Shown: positions 52,193-62,351 of the stretch, in pieces
Numbering within the stretch: position 1 is the stretch's first letter
How the letters are laid out: each line of letters opens with the position of its first letter
DNA from: Plasmodium coatneyi
Taxonomy: Eukaryota; Apicomplexa; Aconoidasida; Haemosporida; Plasmodiidae
Assembly (NCBI RefSeq): GCF_001680005.1
Contig: NC_033564.1
Location: forward strand, 1,612,001 to 1,676,000
DNA: 64,000 bases
Direction of reading: 5' to 3'
Made by a program: the position numbers and the translations under genes
Notes under the pieces: model-generated
Seen by the model: the letters and a program-made list of their open reading frames with translations, nothing else
Database searches by the model: none
Told to the model about the DNA's origin: nothing

Positions 52193-55100
52193 ATGATCAC
52201 AAGGGAGCACCTCGAAAAAAGGGAAAAGACTCCCAATGATCCTGCCTACACAGAAAGAAAGAAAAAAAAAAGGCGACAAAAGTTCAACGCCCCAGGATGT
52301 AAGTATCCGAACGATTTAAAAAGTAGCCTCTACAACATGTGTTTGAATTTTGCATACAGTGATATCTATCAGGAATACATAAACAGATTAAGTATAAATT
52401 GCCACAACAATTGCGATTATGATCAGATAAGGCGAAGCACTTATATACCTAGAGAGGATTTTTTCAAGTATTATAATTTCCCCTTTTACGACAACAACTT
52501 TGAGTTAGAATCAGAACAATTCTATGAGGATGAACTTTGCGCGGATTCGGATGATGATGTTAGCGGTGTGGAGGAGGTTGGGAAATTCGCTTTGGAGAGA
52601 TACGATGCTTGGAGGTTTAACTCCAGGACTAGTCGAATAAAGAATCTCATACTTGGGATGCCCGATCGTAAAGGGGTTATCCTCCCAAGGGGTAAAGGCA
52701 ACAATAGCACTATCAATGGCAACCATGGGGGGGACGGTGGTGGTAATACTGCTTACAAAAGAGACGACGACCATGAGGCAGACTCAAAATCCTACGCCTC
52801 CCAATTCCTCCGAATTATCAGTCAAAGGAAAAATTGCCAACTGGGGATTGAAAACTACCGCAGCAGTCAAGAAATGTTAAGCGAATCGATCAGGGGGGAT
52901 GAAATCGGAGGGGAGAAAAAGGGGTGCCTCGAAAAAGTGAAGAAAAAAATTCTCTCATTTTGCAAGAAACTGTATGACACGAGAGATCCCTCCTTCATGT
53001 CCAACTTTAACATTTACTTTTTAAACTGCCACGATATTGGTAAGAAAAAGATAATGAACGCTTGTAATGAGGACTACATATGTATGGTGCAGAATTTGGC
53101 GGAAGCGCAAGGGGACCCCCTCGTTGGGAGATATTACAAGGGTGTCCACATGGTGCAGAAGCAAGAAGTAAAAAATTGCGAGATGCACCCCCACCAGTTC
53201 GCATACACCAAACGGAGGGAGGATCACTTGAAAGAAGAAGACCAAATGCACGGACAGGTGAGGCACAGTGTGGACGAATTGGAAGATGCGAAACGTGATA
53301 ACTGGTCACAAGGTAGCCAAAAAGGAGAAAACCAAACGGGTAGCGCAACCTCAAATGGGTTGAATGAACAGTGCGGTCTACAACCTGAACGGCAAAGAAA
53401 TGAAAGAAGGGTTGACAAAAAAGTGCGATTAAGCGGAAATTGGGATAAAACCCCAGATGAGGAAGACAAAACAACCAATTCGAGAGAGCCCAATCGAAGT
53501 GCCAGCAAAAATATGAAACGACTCTGTTCAGAAGAAATTGAGATATATTTTAAAAAAGTTTTAAAAAACGAAATTATAAGTTTTAATCAAAAAAGAATTA
53601 ATAAGCGAGACAGATGGAGTTCTCTGTGTCAGTTTGTCTGTTCTTGCATAGGTGCGTCACTAACTGCGCAATGCTACTTAGACATGCCGCCAATCAGCTC
53701 TTCTCTTGATTATGCCCTTCTGTTGTTGCTGCTCCTTTTATGCTACCTATTTATCGGTTTGCCTATTCTTCAAATGGAATATGCCCTTGGTCAATTATCG
53801 CAAGGGTGCATAATCAATGGCTTAAGTTTTTTAAAAAAAAAGTACAGAGGGGTGGCAATCACCTCGTTAATCATATCCTTTTGTATCCTATCGAGAAGTG
53901 CTCATGACACGGTGGACAGTGCGATTGTTGTTGTTACTTCTGTGAGGAAAACTTTGCCTTCAAATTTGAACGAATGTGAAGGGATTCCACTCAGGGGGGA
54001 CTGCCTCCGGAATGGGAAATGCATATGGGTGACGGCTAACACGGGAAGGAATGACACTCTTAGGGGGAATTCCCCCGAAAGGATATTTTATCCTGGCGGA
54101 CGCCTTGCCATTTTAGACGCACAAATGAAAAGTAGAGGGAATGGGTTCATCCTGAGTGAAATTCCGCCCTCACGGGATCACTGCACATCTGAGCCTATTT
54201 CTGAGTGGCACCATTTCTTCTCCAAAGAAGTAAAGTTAGCTTGGAGAATCGGGGCGCTCTTTCTAATCACACTCACTTTATATATCCTGCTAAGGGTGGA
54301 GGGCATGTGTCTAACTCAATGCCTGCAGTATACATTCTTCCTCTTCTTCCTTGTAGCACTTTTTCAAATTTTTGTTCTTTCCTGCGAATTGAAGTCAAAC
54401 AGGTGGGTTGCCATTAATGCAGAGGTGGCCAACTTTAAGGAGGGGCATACCAGTAGCAGTATCTTTTTCAGCACCGACTATTTCCTTTACCTAAACTTCG
54501 AAGTAATAGCAAAAGTATTTACCCTCGTTTTGGTATCCCTAAATTGCAGTACAGGAATTAACTACCTGTTTTCTTCCTACAGTAATATTGGGGATAACCT
54601 TTTCGTGTCTGCATGGTATGTTGTATTGGGCTCCTTCATCGGGATTGCTACACACATTGCACATTACTACGTGTGTACACAACTGCTGAGTGGTATTCCC
54701 ACTGGAGGAGGAACCCCAGACGTAATTATTTCACCAACGTATGATGAATCGCCTGAGGGTATTTCCTCCCTTCATGATTTGTTTTCCAAAAAAGGAGAAC
54801 CAGTTAGCAATTTCATCGTTTATATGGCTTCCCTATCAAGAGTGAAGTTCCAACATATGATGATCTTCACCTACTTCCTGTGCTCCTTGCTGGCCCTGCT
54901 CATATGCTCTGCTCTCCATTTGAAGGGGATAATACTAGTGCTGAAGGAAAGTAGAAAGTTTAAAGGCATCAAAAAGAAGGTTATCACCCTGTTTGTAATT
55001 GTGGCGTATTGCCTTTTGGGGCTTTTTTATTTATCTCCTTTTGGACACAACATAAATTTGATTATGAAATATGCCACGTCCAGTTGTGTGTATCTGTTTG

Positions 55101-56341
55101 TTGTCTTTGCTCAGGTAGTTTGCGTTACATGGACTTATGCGTCTGAACGGCGGGGACGAATAATAAATGGGTATCCCCCGTCTAAAAAAAAAGAGCGTTT
55201 TTTTTCGTGTCAACCAACATTCTGCCTGTTCATTGGGGTGTGGATGGTGCCTCCACTTGTGTTATACCTCCACAGGCGTATTTTCCCCAATTTTTTTTTT
55301 ATCTCATTTGGGTTACCCCTCCTGGTGAGCGCATTTCTGTTTGTGTGTGTGAATGTCTTTTTTATTTGCCGTGCCAATTTGAAGGTCAGACTGAGGAAGA
55401 AGCTCTACTTCTTGTACATCCATAACGTGGACATTTTGCGGACCAGACTGAACAAAATTCTGTATGGAAGACGGAGGACCTACGATTTAGAAAAAAGGGA
55501 AGAACATCCCCTTGCACTTTTCCTCTTCCAAAAGTTGACAATTCATTGGTGTTTCTTAACGAAGTTTTTTATCCCCCAGATTTTACTCACCATCGTTTTG
55601 AGCAACGTTCTGTGCAATGTTCATTTTTGCTTCAACGGGGGGACCACCGTTGTGGGGCTCCACTCGTCTAATCAGTACGGACGCTTCTCACATGAAGAAG
55701 CAGCTGTCCATTCATACCTACGGACCGCCTCGAATGGTAAAGATGAATCTGCCAATTTGGATGCCTTTTCAAGAGGAGCGTCCATCACGGCGGGGAAAAG
55801 CCCCAACGGGGGAGTCACCTTCGAGGAGACATATCAAGATGTACTCACAAACACCGCACCAAAGGGAGGAGCAAACAATATGAAGGACAAAAAATCGGAG
55901 AGGTCATTTATGGGTTGTTCACACCTCATCGCTACCATAGCAGCCATATTGGTTATCCTCTTCATTTCACTCCTCACCTTTGTATGTCCAAACAAAATGA
56001 ACTACCTGGCGTGTGCCCCCACCAACACCTGGAACATTAGCGACGTGGACTTTAAGCGAATGAACCCTGCGAATTATGCCTACACAAGACGCATATACTT
56101 TTTTGAGGAAATTTTCCCCATCGAGAGAATTATGCCTGCCTATGTCTGGACGCATTTAAGCAAACACGTAGAGAAGGCCAACCCAGTTACATCACTACAC
56201 CGGGATGATCAAACAGACGAAACGATACATGACAAGAGCTTTTCTTACTTAAACAAAAATGATTTTGAAAATTATATTTTTAATTTAATCGATCGGGGAT
56301 CCAAATTGAGCCACTTTTCAGGCATAAAAGGGCAGAACTAG
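52193..56341 (+). CDS. Neurotransmitter:sodium symporter (SNF) family transporter
   Basis: Single exon, 1,382 aa from the first ATG. The N-terminal about 470 residues are charged and cytoplasmic-looking. The membrane core, about 475-1310, starts with a degenerate TM1 (SLCQFVCSCIGASLTAQCYL) and keeps the family motif GLPILQMEYALGQLSQGCI (usually GIPL..LE..LGQ), followed by KKYRGVAITSLIIS. About 12 hydrophobic helices follow, separated by large loops, one Cys-rich (CEGIPLRGDCLRNGKC). Bacterial and animal members are about 500-650 aa, so this is about twice as long. Members co-transport amino acids with sodium. The substrate here is unknown, and the sodium-site residues of TM1 are poorly conserved. 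It may have upstream exons. Confidence 0.85.
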   Translation: MITREHLEKREKTPNDPAYTERKKKKRRQKFNAPGCKYPNDLKSSLYNMCLNFAYSDIYQEYINRLSINCHNNCDYDQIRRSTYIPREDFFKYYNFPFYDNNFELESEQFYEDELCADSDDDVSGVEEVGKFALERYDAWRFNSRTSRIKNLILGMPDRKGVILPRGKGNNSTINGNHGGDGGGNTAYKRDDDHEADSKSYASQFLRIISQRKNCQLGIENYRSSQEMLSESIRGDEIGGEKKGCLEKVKKKILSFCKKLYDTRDPSFMSNFNIYFLNCHDIGKKKIMNACNEDYICMVQNLAEAQGDPLVGRYYKGVHMVQKQEVKNCEMHPHQFAYTKRREDHLKEEDQMHGQVRHSVDELEDAKRDNWSQGSQKGENQTGSATSNGLNEQCGLQPERQRNERRVDKKVRLSGNWDKTPDEEDKTTNSREPNRSASKNMKRLCSEEIEIYFKKVLKNEIISFNQKRINKRDRWSSLCQFVCSCIGASLTAQCYLDMPPISSSLDYALLLLLLLLCYLFIGLPILQMEYALGQLSQGCIINGLSFLKKKYRGVAITSLIISFCILSRSAHDTVDSAIVVVTSVRKTLPSNLNECEGIPLRGDCLRNGKCIWVTANTGRNDTLRGNSPERIFYPGGRLAILDAQMKSRGNGFILSEIPPSRDHCTSEPISEWHHFFSKEVKLAWRIGALFLITLTLYILLRVEGMCLTQCLQYTFFLFFLVALFQIFVLSCELKSNRWVAINAEVANFKEGHTSSSIFFSTDYFLYLNFEVIAKVFTLVLVSLNCSTGINYLFSSYSNIGDNLFVSAWYVVLGSFIGIATHIAHYYVCTQLLSGIPTGGGTPDVIISPTYDESPEGISSLHDLFSKKGEPVSNFIVYMASLSRVKFQHMMIFTYFLCSLLALLICSALHLKGIILVLKESRKFKGIKKKVITLFVIVAYCLLGLFYLSPFGHNINLIMKYATSSCVYLFVVFAQVVCVTWTYASERRGRIINGYPPSKKKERFFSCQPTFCLFIGVWMVPPLVLYLHRRIFPNFFFISFGLPLLVSAFLFVCVNVFFICRANLKVRLRKKLYFLYIHNVDILRTRLNKILYGRRRTYDLEKREEHPLALFLFQKLTIHWCFLTKFFIPQILLTIVLSNVLCNVHFCFNGGTTVVGLHSSNQYGRFSHEEAAVHSYLRTASNGKDESANLDAFSRGASITAGKSPNGGVTFEETYQDVLTNTAPKGGANNMKDKKSERSFMGCSHLIATIAAILVILFISLLTFVCPNKMNYLACAPTNTWNISDVDFKRMNPANYAYTRRIYFFEEIFPIERIMPAYVWTHLSKHVEKANPVTSLHRDDQTDETIHDKSFSYLNKNDFENYIFNLIDRGSKLSHFSGIKGQN

Positions 56342-56541
56342 AGTTTTGTTTTCTCCTTTTTTTTTTTTCCCCACTAGGATATACGTGCCGCCTACCCCCC
56401 GTGGGTGCCGAAGCGGCTGCTCACTTTTTGCAAAAAAAATATAAGTGATAAGTGGCACTAAAAAAAAAATAAATAAATATATAAATATAAACAGCACATA
56501 TCATGTGCGACAAAAAAAGGAACAAATACGAATGAAGACAT
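56342..56541. other. Convergent 3' flanks of the NSS transporter and PRP38
   Basis: Two hundred AT-rich bases with A/T runs and no coding capacity. Confidence 0.5.
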
Positions 56542-57912
56542 TCACTTGAGCGGATTCAGGCCTAAGTCTTTCCTGATTTTGTTCCATCGTTCTACAGACA
56601 ATGCATCATCCTTTTTATTTTCCTCGACATCAGAATGGTCTTTTTTCTTCCTTTCTTTTTCCTGCTTTTTCTTTTTCTTCTTTCTTTCCTTTTTTTTTCT
56701 CTTCCCTTCATCCGAGTCTTCACGGTCGTATCGCCTCTTCTTCTCCTTCCTGCGCGTCTCGGGCGATTCACTGGTGGAGTAGCTTCTTCGCCCTTCTGCA
56801 GAGGTTCTTTTTTTGTGTCTCCTGTGTTCAGTTAGTTTGTTTTCTCTCCGTTTTGTTCTCTCCCTATGGCGCTCGCGGGAGTAGCTTCGATGACGGCTCC
56901 GGTCACTATCCGTATCTCGATCGTGACTGTCCCTGCGATTGTCCCTGCGTCTGTGCTTGTGCCTACCTTTCTCCCAGTATGCATTTCTCTCTTTCCTTTT
57001 GCTCTTCTCTACATGGCCACTTCCCCCTGATCCGTAGCCACTACTGGGGGTGTTATCTCCCCCGTGTCTTTTCTCCCTCTTGTCAAGGTCCCCACCGAGG
57101 GGATCATCCTCCCTTTCCTCCACTTTATTGTCAAACAGTTCATTGCTCGAGGAAATATTTAGCAACTCCTTATAGTAGTCCAAATTAACCTTCTCTAGCA
57201 AATTATTATCTTCCAATACTTGTCTCTTCGTAAGACTTGGAAAATCAACGTCCAAAAAGTTACTCATAACTAAACAGTTGTCTACAAACACATCCATGTA
57301 AATCTTCTCGAAGGTGCCATTCTGCAACCTGATTCTCATTTTCCTGTAGTCAAATAAAATGGGTTCTAAGTACTGATATATTTCTAGGCTCTTTCCAATC
57401 AGTCTAAGGTAGAAAATACCCAGAGCTCTTAAATAAATGAATTCTTCATTTTTTATATACTCGTATATTATATCTTTGTCAGGTTGGATTTGTAGCAACT
57501 TCAGCACTAAGCAGAGGAACCGAGTTGGTTTCCTGTTTCCCCCGTAGGTTCCTCCGACGTACTTTAGGTTCACCGCCTGGTCGATAATCGATTCGGCTGC
57601 AAGAGGGACAGAGAAAAAAAAGGACATCCGTGTAGGTGGGGAGGAGAAGCATACATACACGCACTTACAGATACACATGATAGCGTTGGGGTCTTCTTCC
57701 CCCCATAATTTGACGAAGGAAGGTGCCCTCTAAACGGTCGAAAAGTACAACTGATTAACGTGAGGACGCAATTCAAACGTACATGTGAGGGCAAAGCACT
57801 TCTCCTTCCAATAGGGGCTCTCATATATTTTGCTCCGTATAATATTCGATATTAAGTACTGCGGATTGGAGCCAAAGATTTTGATGGCGCTGACATCCGT
57901 TCGGTTGGCCAT
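56542..57912 (-). CDS. PRPF38A: Pre-mRNA splicing factor PRP38A
   Basis: Two exons: 57912-57783 (MANRTDVSAIKIFGSNPQYL ...) and 57596-56542. The donor is GTACGT, the acceptor CTCTTGCAG and the intron 186 bases, with the split codon T/CC giving Ser. The product is 394 aa. The PRP38 domain (about 1-175) is very close to the family: IFGSNPQYL, RSKIYESPYWKEKCF, KYVGGTYGGNRKPT, LQIQPDKDIIYEYIKNEEF and LFDYRKMR. The rest is an Arg/Ser/Glu-rich tail with RSRHRSYSRERH-type repeats and a Lys run, as in animal PRPF38A and many Plasmodium splicing factors. PRP38 is needed for activation of the precatalytic B spliceosome. The conserved region and exon junction leave little doubt. Confidence 0.96.
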
Positions 57913-58770
57913 TTGGTCTGAGTTGTTTGTCTCTACGTAGATCCCCTAGATAACAAGCACACAACATCATGCGGCAACTTGGTTAGGTATGCAACAAAAG
58001 AAAGGGGCTGACAGGGTTGCATACTAGTTTGGGTAGGATTAATCAGGGGTTCTTAAAATGGGGAGATGATGGCGGCATTTTTATAACCATTGGAATGCTG
58101 CTGCGTTTGTCATTCTATGCGACGTGCCATTGGTACTGCATATATGTATATTATATATACTTCTATAGGGGCTAATTTAGGTAGATGCCCTTTTATTTGC
58201 AGGAGTCCTCCCTTCACTTATTTCTATGCCTGTGGTGAAGAATCCCGCATATGGCGTTTTCCTTTATGTTCATTTTAGCGTTATAAATTTTCCTTTAGCA
58301 ATTCATCGCGTTGTACGCTTCGCCATTTTACCAGGTCGTTTTTTTTTTTTTTTTTTTTTAACTTCTGCACGCCCTTTTTTTTATAGCGCGGCGGCTAATT
58401 CTGTGAAAAAAAAAAAAAAAAAAAAAAATACGGCGCCCCCCTTGGAGCACCCGAGGGAGGTGGGTATAAGCAGGCGGCACACGACCCACGTATGCATATA
58501 GTCATATGTACGCATGCACATGTTTGTACCTTCGTTGGGTAAGCTTTTTCGAGGTAGGTAAAACGCAGTTTAGGGAATTTCCCCCAACAATTGAAAAGGC
58601 CGACCCGCCTCACCAGTTAATATGCTCCCCATCGGTTAGCACTGCAACCCCTTCACTTTTACATGTATGCATGGCGTCCCCCAAATATGTGACACGTACA
58701 TCGCGTGGCACACCAAATTAAACCCGTTTGGGAAAAGGGGGTCCATTTTACACCTGTGCACATTCCCTTA
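57913..58770. promoter_or_regulatory. Divergent promoter region between PRP38 and uL2
   Basis: 0.86 kb. T run at 58338-58359 and A run at 58405-58428 face each other and could pair. Alternating TATATGTATATTATATA lies near 58138. No RNA gene is recognisable. Confidence 0.45.
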
Positions 58771-59781
58771 ATGAACAGAACAACCGTGGGGGGAATACTA
58801 CTCCCCCCCTATGCGCTTATTAGAAGGTGTTTCTCCAGCATGTACTCTCCAAATATGAAAAGAAACATACCCGAGTACATAGACTTTGAAACGTTTTTTC
58901 CTAAAAAGGAAATCAAGCCAGATGTTTTGACCGCGTTCACGATGGCAAAGCAACAGAGACTAGAAAAACTTCTGGAAAATAATCCCCTAGTATTGTACAA
59001 AGGGAGAGTACTAAAAAAATTATCATGTCCTAGGATAAAAAATTCAGGGAGAAATAATGTGGGGAAAATCACAACACGACATAGAGGAGGGGGACATGTA
59101 CAAAGGTTAAGATTTATTGACTTTAAAAGGTCCAGGAAGGATATCTATAGTACTGTATTAAGAATAGAATACGACCCATCTAGAAGTGCACACATAGCGT
59201 TAGTTCAGTATGAGGACGGGGTACTGTCCTACATTTTGGCCCCCCTTTTGTTAAGGCCTGGAGATAAAATTATTGCAAGTAAATATGCAAATATCAACCC
59301 TGGGAATTCTCTACCGCTGAAGAATATCCCTGTGGGAACTATCATTCACAATTTGGAAATGAGACCAGGGGCAGGTGGCCAATTAATACGAGCAGCTGGT
59401 ACTTATGCCACTGTACTCAGTAAGGATAGCCAATACGCAACGATAAAATTGAAGTCAACAGAAATTCGAAAATTCCCACTCGAATGTTGGGCGACTATTG
59501 GACAGGTCTCCAACTTGGAAAGACATATGCGCATTTTAGGCAAAGCGGGTGTCAACAGGTGGCTTGGAAAAAGGCCTGTTGTCAGGGGAGTTGCCATGAA
59601 CCCTTCCAAACATCCGCATGGAGGAGGAACAAGTAAGAAACACACCAAAAGACCAAAGTGCTCTCTCTGGGGGAAATGCAGAGATGGGTTTAAGACACGA
59701 AGTAAGAAGAAGCCACTCGGGTTAATCATCAGGAGGAACATTTGTGGACGCTTGCAGAAGAAGTACGGTGTTACGGTGTGA
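58771..59781 (+). CDS. Organellar ribosomal protein uL2 (bacterial-type L2)
   Basis: Single exon. The open frame begins at 58705 with a non-ATG codon, and the first ATG, 58771, gives 336 aa. It then starts MNRTTVGGILLPPYALIRRC, a basic, hydroxyl-rich presequence that suits import into the mitochondrion more than a signal-plus-transit peptide. The L2 core follows: GRNNVGKITTRHRGGGHVQRLR, FDFKR-like IDFKRSRKDIYSTV, ILAPLLLRPGDKI, GTIIHNLEMRPGAGGQLIRAAGT and the C-terminal VRGVAMNPSKHPHGGGTSKK. In bacteria the last motif is NPVDHPHGGGEG and its histidines lie near the peptidyl transferase centre. They are kept here. The protein belongs to the large subunit of the organellar ribosome. Mitochondrial rather than apicoplast location is inferred from the leader. 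Confidence 0.93.
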   Translation: MNRTTVGGILLPPYALIRRCFSSMYSPNMKRNIPEYIDFETFFPKKEIKPDVLTAFTMAKQQRLEKLLENNPLVLYKGRVLKKLSCPRIKNSGRNNVGKITTRHRGGGHVQRLRFIDFKRSRKDIYSTVLRIEYDPSRSAHIALVQYEDGVLSYILAPLLLRPGDKIIASKYANINPGNSLPLKNIPVGTIIHNLEMRPGAGGQLIRAAGTYATVLSKDSQYATIKLKSTEIRKFPLECWATIGQVSNLERHMRILGKAGVNRWLGKRPVVRGVAMNPSKHPHGGGTSKKHTKRPKCSLWGKCRDGFKTRSKKKPLGLIIRRNICGRLQKKYGVTV

Positions 59782-61574
59782 TCTGCAGTTTGGGTGGAAG
59801 TCCATATGGGATATTATTCCCGTGGGTGTATATTAAATAAGGTGTCATCTCATTCCTGTGCACATCGACCCATGATGAAGGAGGGCCCTTGGAACGTGTC
59901 ATAACGGGTGGCAAAATTGGACCCAGTTTTCCGCCCGACTGGAAAGACCCCCATTTTGTGCATTTGTAGACGGTCATCCCTGTGTATACTTCGCTTCATA
60001 AGTATAAAAATGACCCTCTAATTGGCACGAAAAAACAGTTATCAGATGGGTGTCTATTTTGCAAAAAGCAGTGCGCTGACGCGTCACACACACAGAAGGG
60101 GGGAAGGGTGCAGATTCGGAAAAGTGTTTTTATGTCCTCATTGGAGGAACTAATCACCACAGTATGCACCACTTGGAGTATCCCCTTGGTGGGCCATCAT
60201 TTTCGCAGCTACTCTCCAGCGATTATGCCAAAAGGTGGAAAAGTACGAAAGGGATATTTTTTTTTTTTTACGTACCAATTCAAGCACAAAATGATATTGC
60301 TTCTCTTTTTTTTTCCTTATCAAACTGCCGGAATGAAAAAAAAAAAAAAAAATAGTTTTCCATGTGGAATATGCAGATTTTACCTTTTTTCCCACTTGCG
60401 CGCGTCTTCCCCTTTTCCTCATGCATAAAAGACATGTTACACGAAAGTGAAATAACCCTGTTTGTTTCAAAATGATAAGCGTAAATTTTCCTTTTCTGGG
60501 GGAAAAAAAAAGTGTTGCCTTTTTGGCATCACCTGTTCGCGGTAAACGTAAGGCGGAATGAATTTTTTTAATTATGGTGGGCAATTCCTCACGCGCAGTC
60601 AAACTATACATGATGCTGGAGAGTGCATTTTTTCATGTCAGTGTGGGGACTGCGCGAAGTTGTCTTTTCGTATCGGATGGGCAAGCAAGTTGTATACCGC
60701 ACATGCTTTAGCGCATTTTTACTTCCTTTCATACGCATTCCCACACTTCAATGTGCCACTTCGTTGGGGCACCCCATAGGCAATCCAAAAACGCAAACAT
60801 GATGTACATTTTTTTAAATTTGTAAAAAAATACAACGGAAATTTTTGTGATAACAAAATGAGAAAGGGGAAAAAAAGAAAAATGGCATTTTATTAACTTG
60901 TTCGATTGTCTTTTTTAATCGCATTTTCATTTGCACGCGCGAGTGGACTGACCTGAGCATAGGTGCATTTATAAAGCGTGTAATACACATAAAGGGGGGA
61001 ACATTTTTTGGGGGAATTGCCACCTCTGTGACATGCATTTCCCCATGAGGGGGAAATATGCAAACAGCTTTTAACGCACACGTGTGGATTAGCGGGGCCG
61101 ATTTTAATTTCCCGCCATGTGTGTATTACACTCGAGGAGAAGAAAACACCACACGCATTTGAATATGCAAAATATAATATGCGTATGATATGGCATGTTG
61201 TAAACGTATGTTTACATAACACATACAGGCAGATATCTAGCAAAACGCCAAAAATTTTCCTTTTTTTGCCAAGCGGTATCCTTTATCTTGTAAAAAATGC
61301 CGACAATCTTTTCCCCATTTTGACATCATTTTTTTTCCGATTTTTTTTCCATTTTTATTCCATGTTTTTTCACCAGTCCGCTTATACCCTTGCGGAAAAC
61401 TTTTCACACATCGCACAATTTTTACTTATATAAGTTTTTTTTTTTTTTTTCCCATTTTTGCCAGCCATATATTTTCCCCTTCACTTTATGATTTCCTTGC
61501 TTTTTTAAATTTCAAATTCGAATTAAAATTCAAATTAAAGTTAAAATTGAAGTTGCAAGTTACTTCCGTGCAAA
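59782..61574. promoter_or_regulatory. uL2 3' flank and upstream region of the aquaglyceroporin
   Basis: 1.8 kb. Poly-T and poly-A pairs occur at 60258-60269 and 60337-60352. Open frames on both strands between 60150 and 60611 overlap and pass through homopolymers, so none is called. Just before the AQP start (about 61505-61560) is an AATT-rich stretch with repeated CAAATT/GAAATT-type words. Confidence 0.45.
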
Positions 61575-62351
61575 ATGCAAGTCCAGTCGTGCAATCCCAT
61601 GGTCAGGGAGTTCTTGGGAGAATTCTTGGGGACATTTGTGCTTATGTTCCTGGGGGAAGGTGCCACAGCAAATTATCACACGGTGGCGAATAAGAATGAT
61701 TGGCTTCGATTATGTATAGGATGGAGTTTGGGGGTATTTTTTGGTATTTTGACAGCGGCCAAATTAAGTGGTGCACATTTGAATTTTGCTGTGACGGTAG
61801 GCTTTGCCACGATTAAAAAATTTGATTATAAGAAAATACCACTATATTTTGTAGCGCAACTTTTGGGGGCATTTTCAGCAACGGCATCCGTCTATGGATT
61901 ATACTACGGCTTTGTCAATAATCACACCATCCCAAAGTTTGCGTGGGAAACAGGAAGAAACGCAGTTATAGGCTATCCCAGTGCCTTTATGCACGAATTA
62001 GTACTAACAGGCATTTTACTCCTCGTGATATTACTAGTGGTTGACGAAAACGTATGTGGACATTTTAACGTTTTAAAACTCAGTGCCGTAGTTGGATTGA
62101 CCATCTTATGCATAGGTTTAAGCTTTGGTGGAAATACCGGATTTGCCCTTAACCCTTCAAGAGATTTAGGCGCCAGATTACTTTCCCTAGCAGCCTATGG
62201 ACCCGAAGCTTTCACAAAAGATACGTGTTATTTTTTTGTTCCGCTTTTAGCCCCAATTGTTGGCTCAGTAATTTTTTGCCAGATTTACGATAAGCTAATT
62301 GGTCCGCTAATTGAAGCAGCCAGCAACGATAAAGGCGGCGTGGAGGTGTAA
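61575..62351 (+). CDS. AQP: Aquaglyceroporin
   Basis: Single exon, 258 aa, the same size as the P. falciparum aquaglyceroporin, which sits in the parasite plasma membrane and passes water, glycerol and other small solutes. Six membrane helices and two half-helices are visible: FLGEFLGTFVLMFLGEG, LCIGWSLGVFFGIL, the pore motif NFA at residues 70-72, FVAQLLGAFSA, AFMHELVLTGILLLVI, VVGLTILCIGLSFGG, and the second pore motif NPS at 193-195 followed by RDLGARL. The Arg after the second motif is the selectivity-filter Arg. Both motifs depart from the general NPA form. P. falciparum has NLA/NPS, so here Leu is replaced by Phe in the first. The KFAWETGRN loop matches the P. falciparum protein. Confidence 0.96.
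   Translation: MQVQSCNPMVREFLGEFLGTFVLMFLGEGATANYHTVANKNDWLRLCIGWSLGVFFGILTAAKLSGAHLNFAVTVGFATIKKFDYKKIPLYFVAQLLGAFSATASVYGLYYGFVNNHTIPKFAWETGRNAVIGYPSAFMHELVLTGILLLVILLVVDENVCGHFNVLKLSAVVGLTILCIGLSFGGNTGFALNPSRDLGARLLSLAAYGPEAFTKDTCYFFVPLLAPIVGSVIFCQIYDKLIGPLIEAASNDKGGVEV

Noticed and set aside
60150..60611. Overlapping open frames on both strands between uL2 and AQP
   Set aside because: Both pass through A/T homopolymers and change character there. No splice signals link them to convincing exons.
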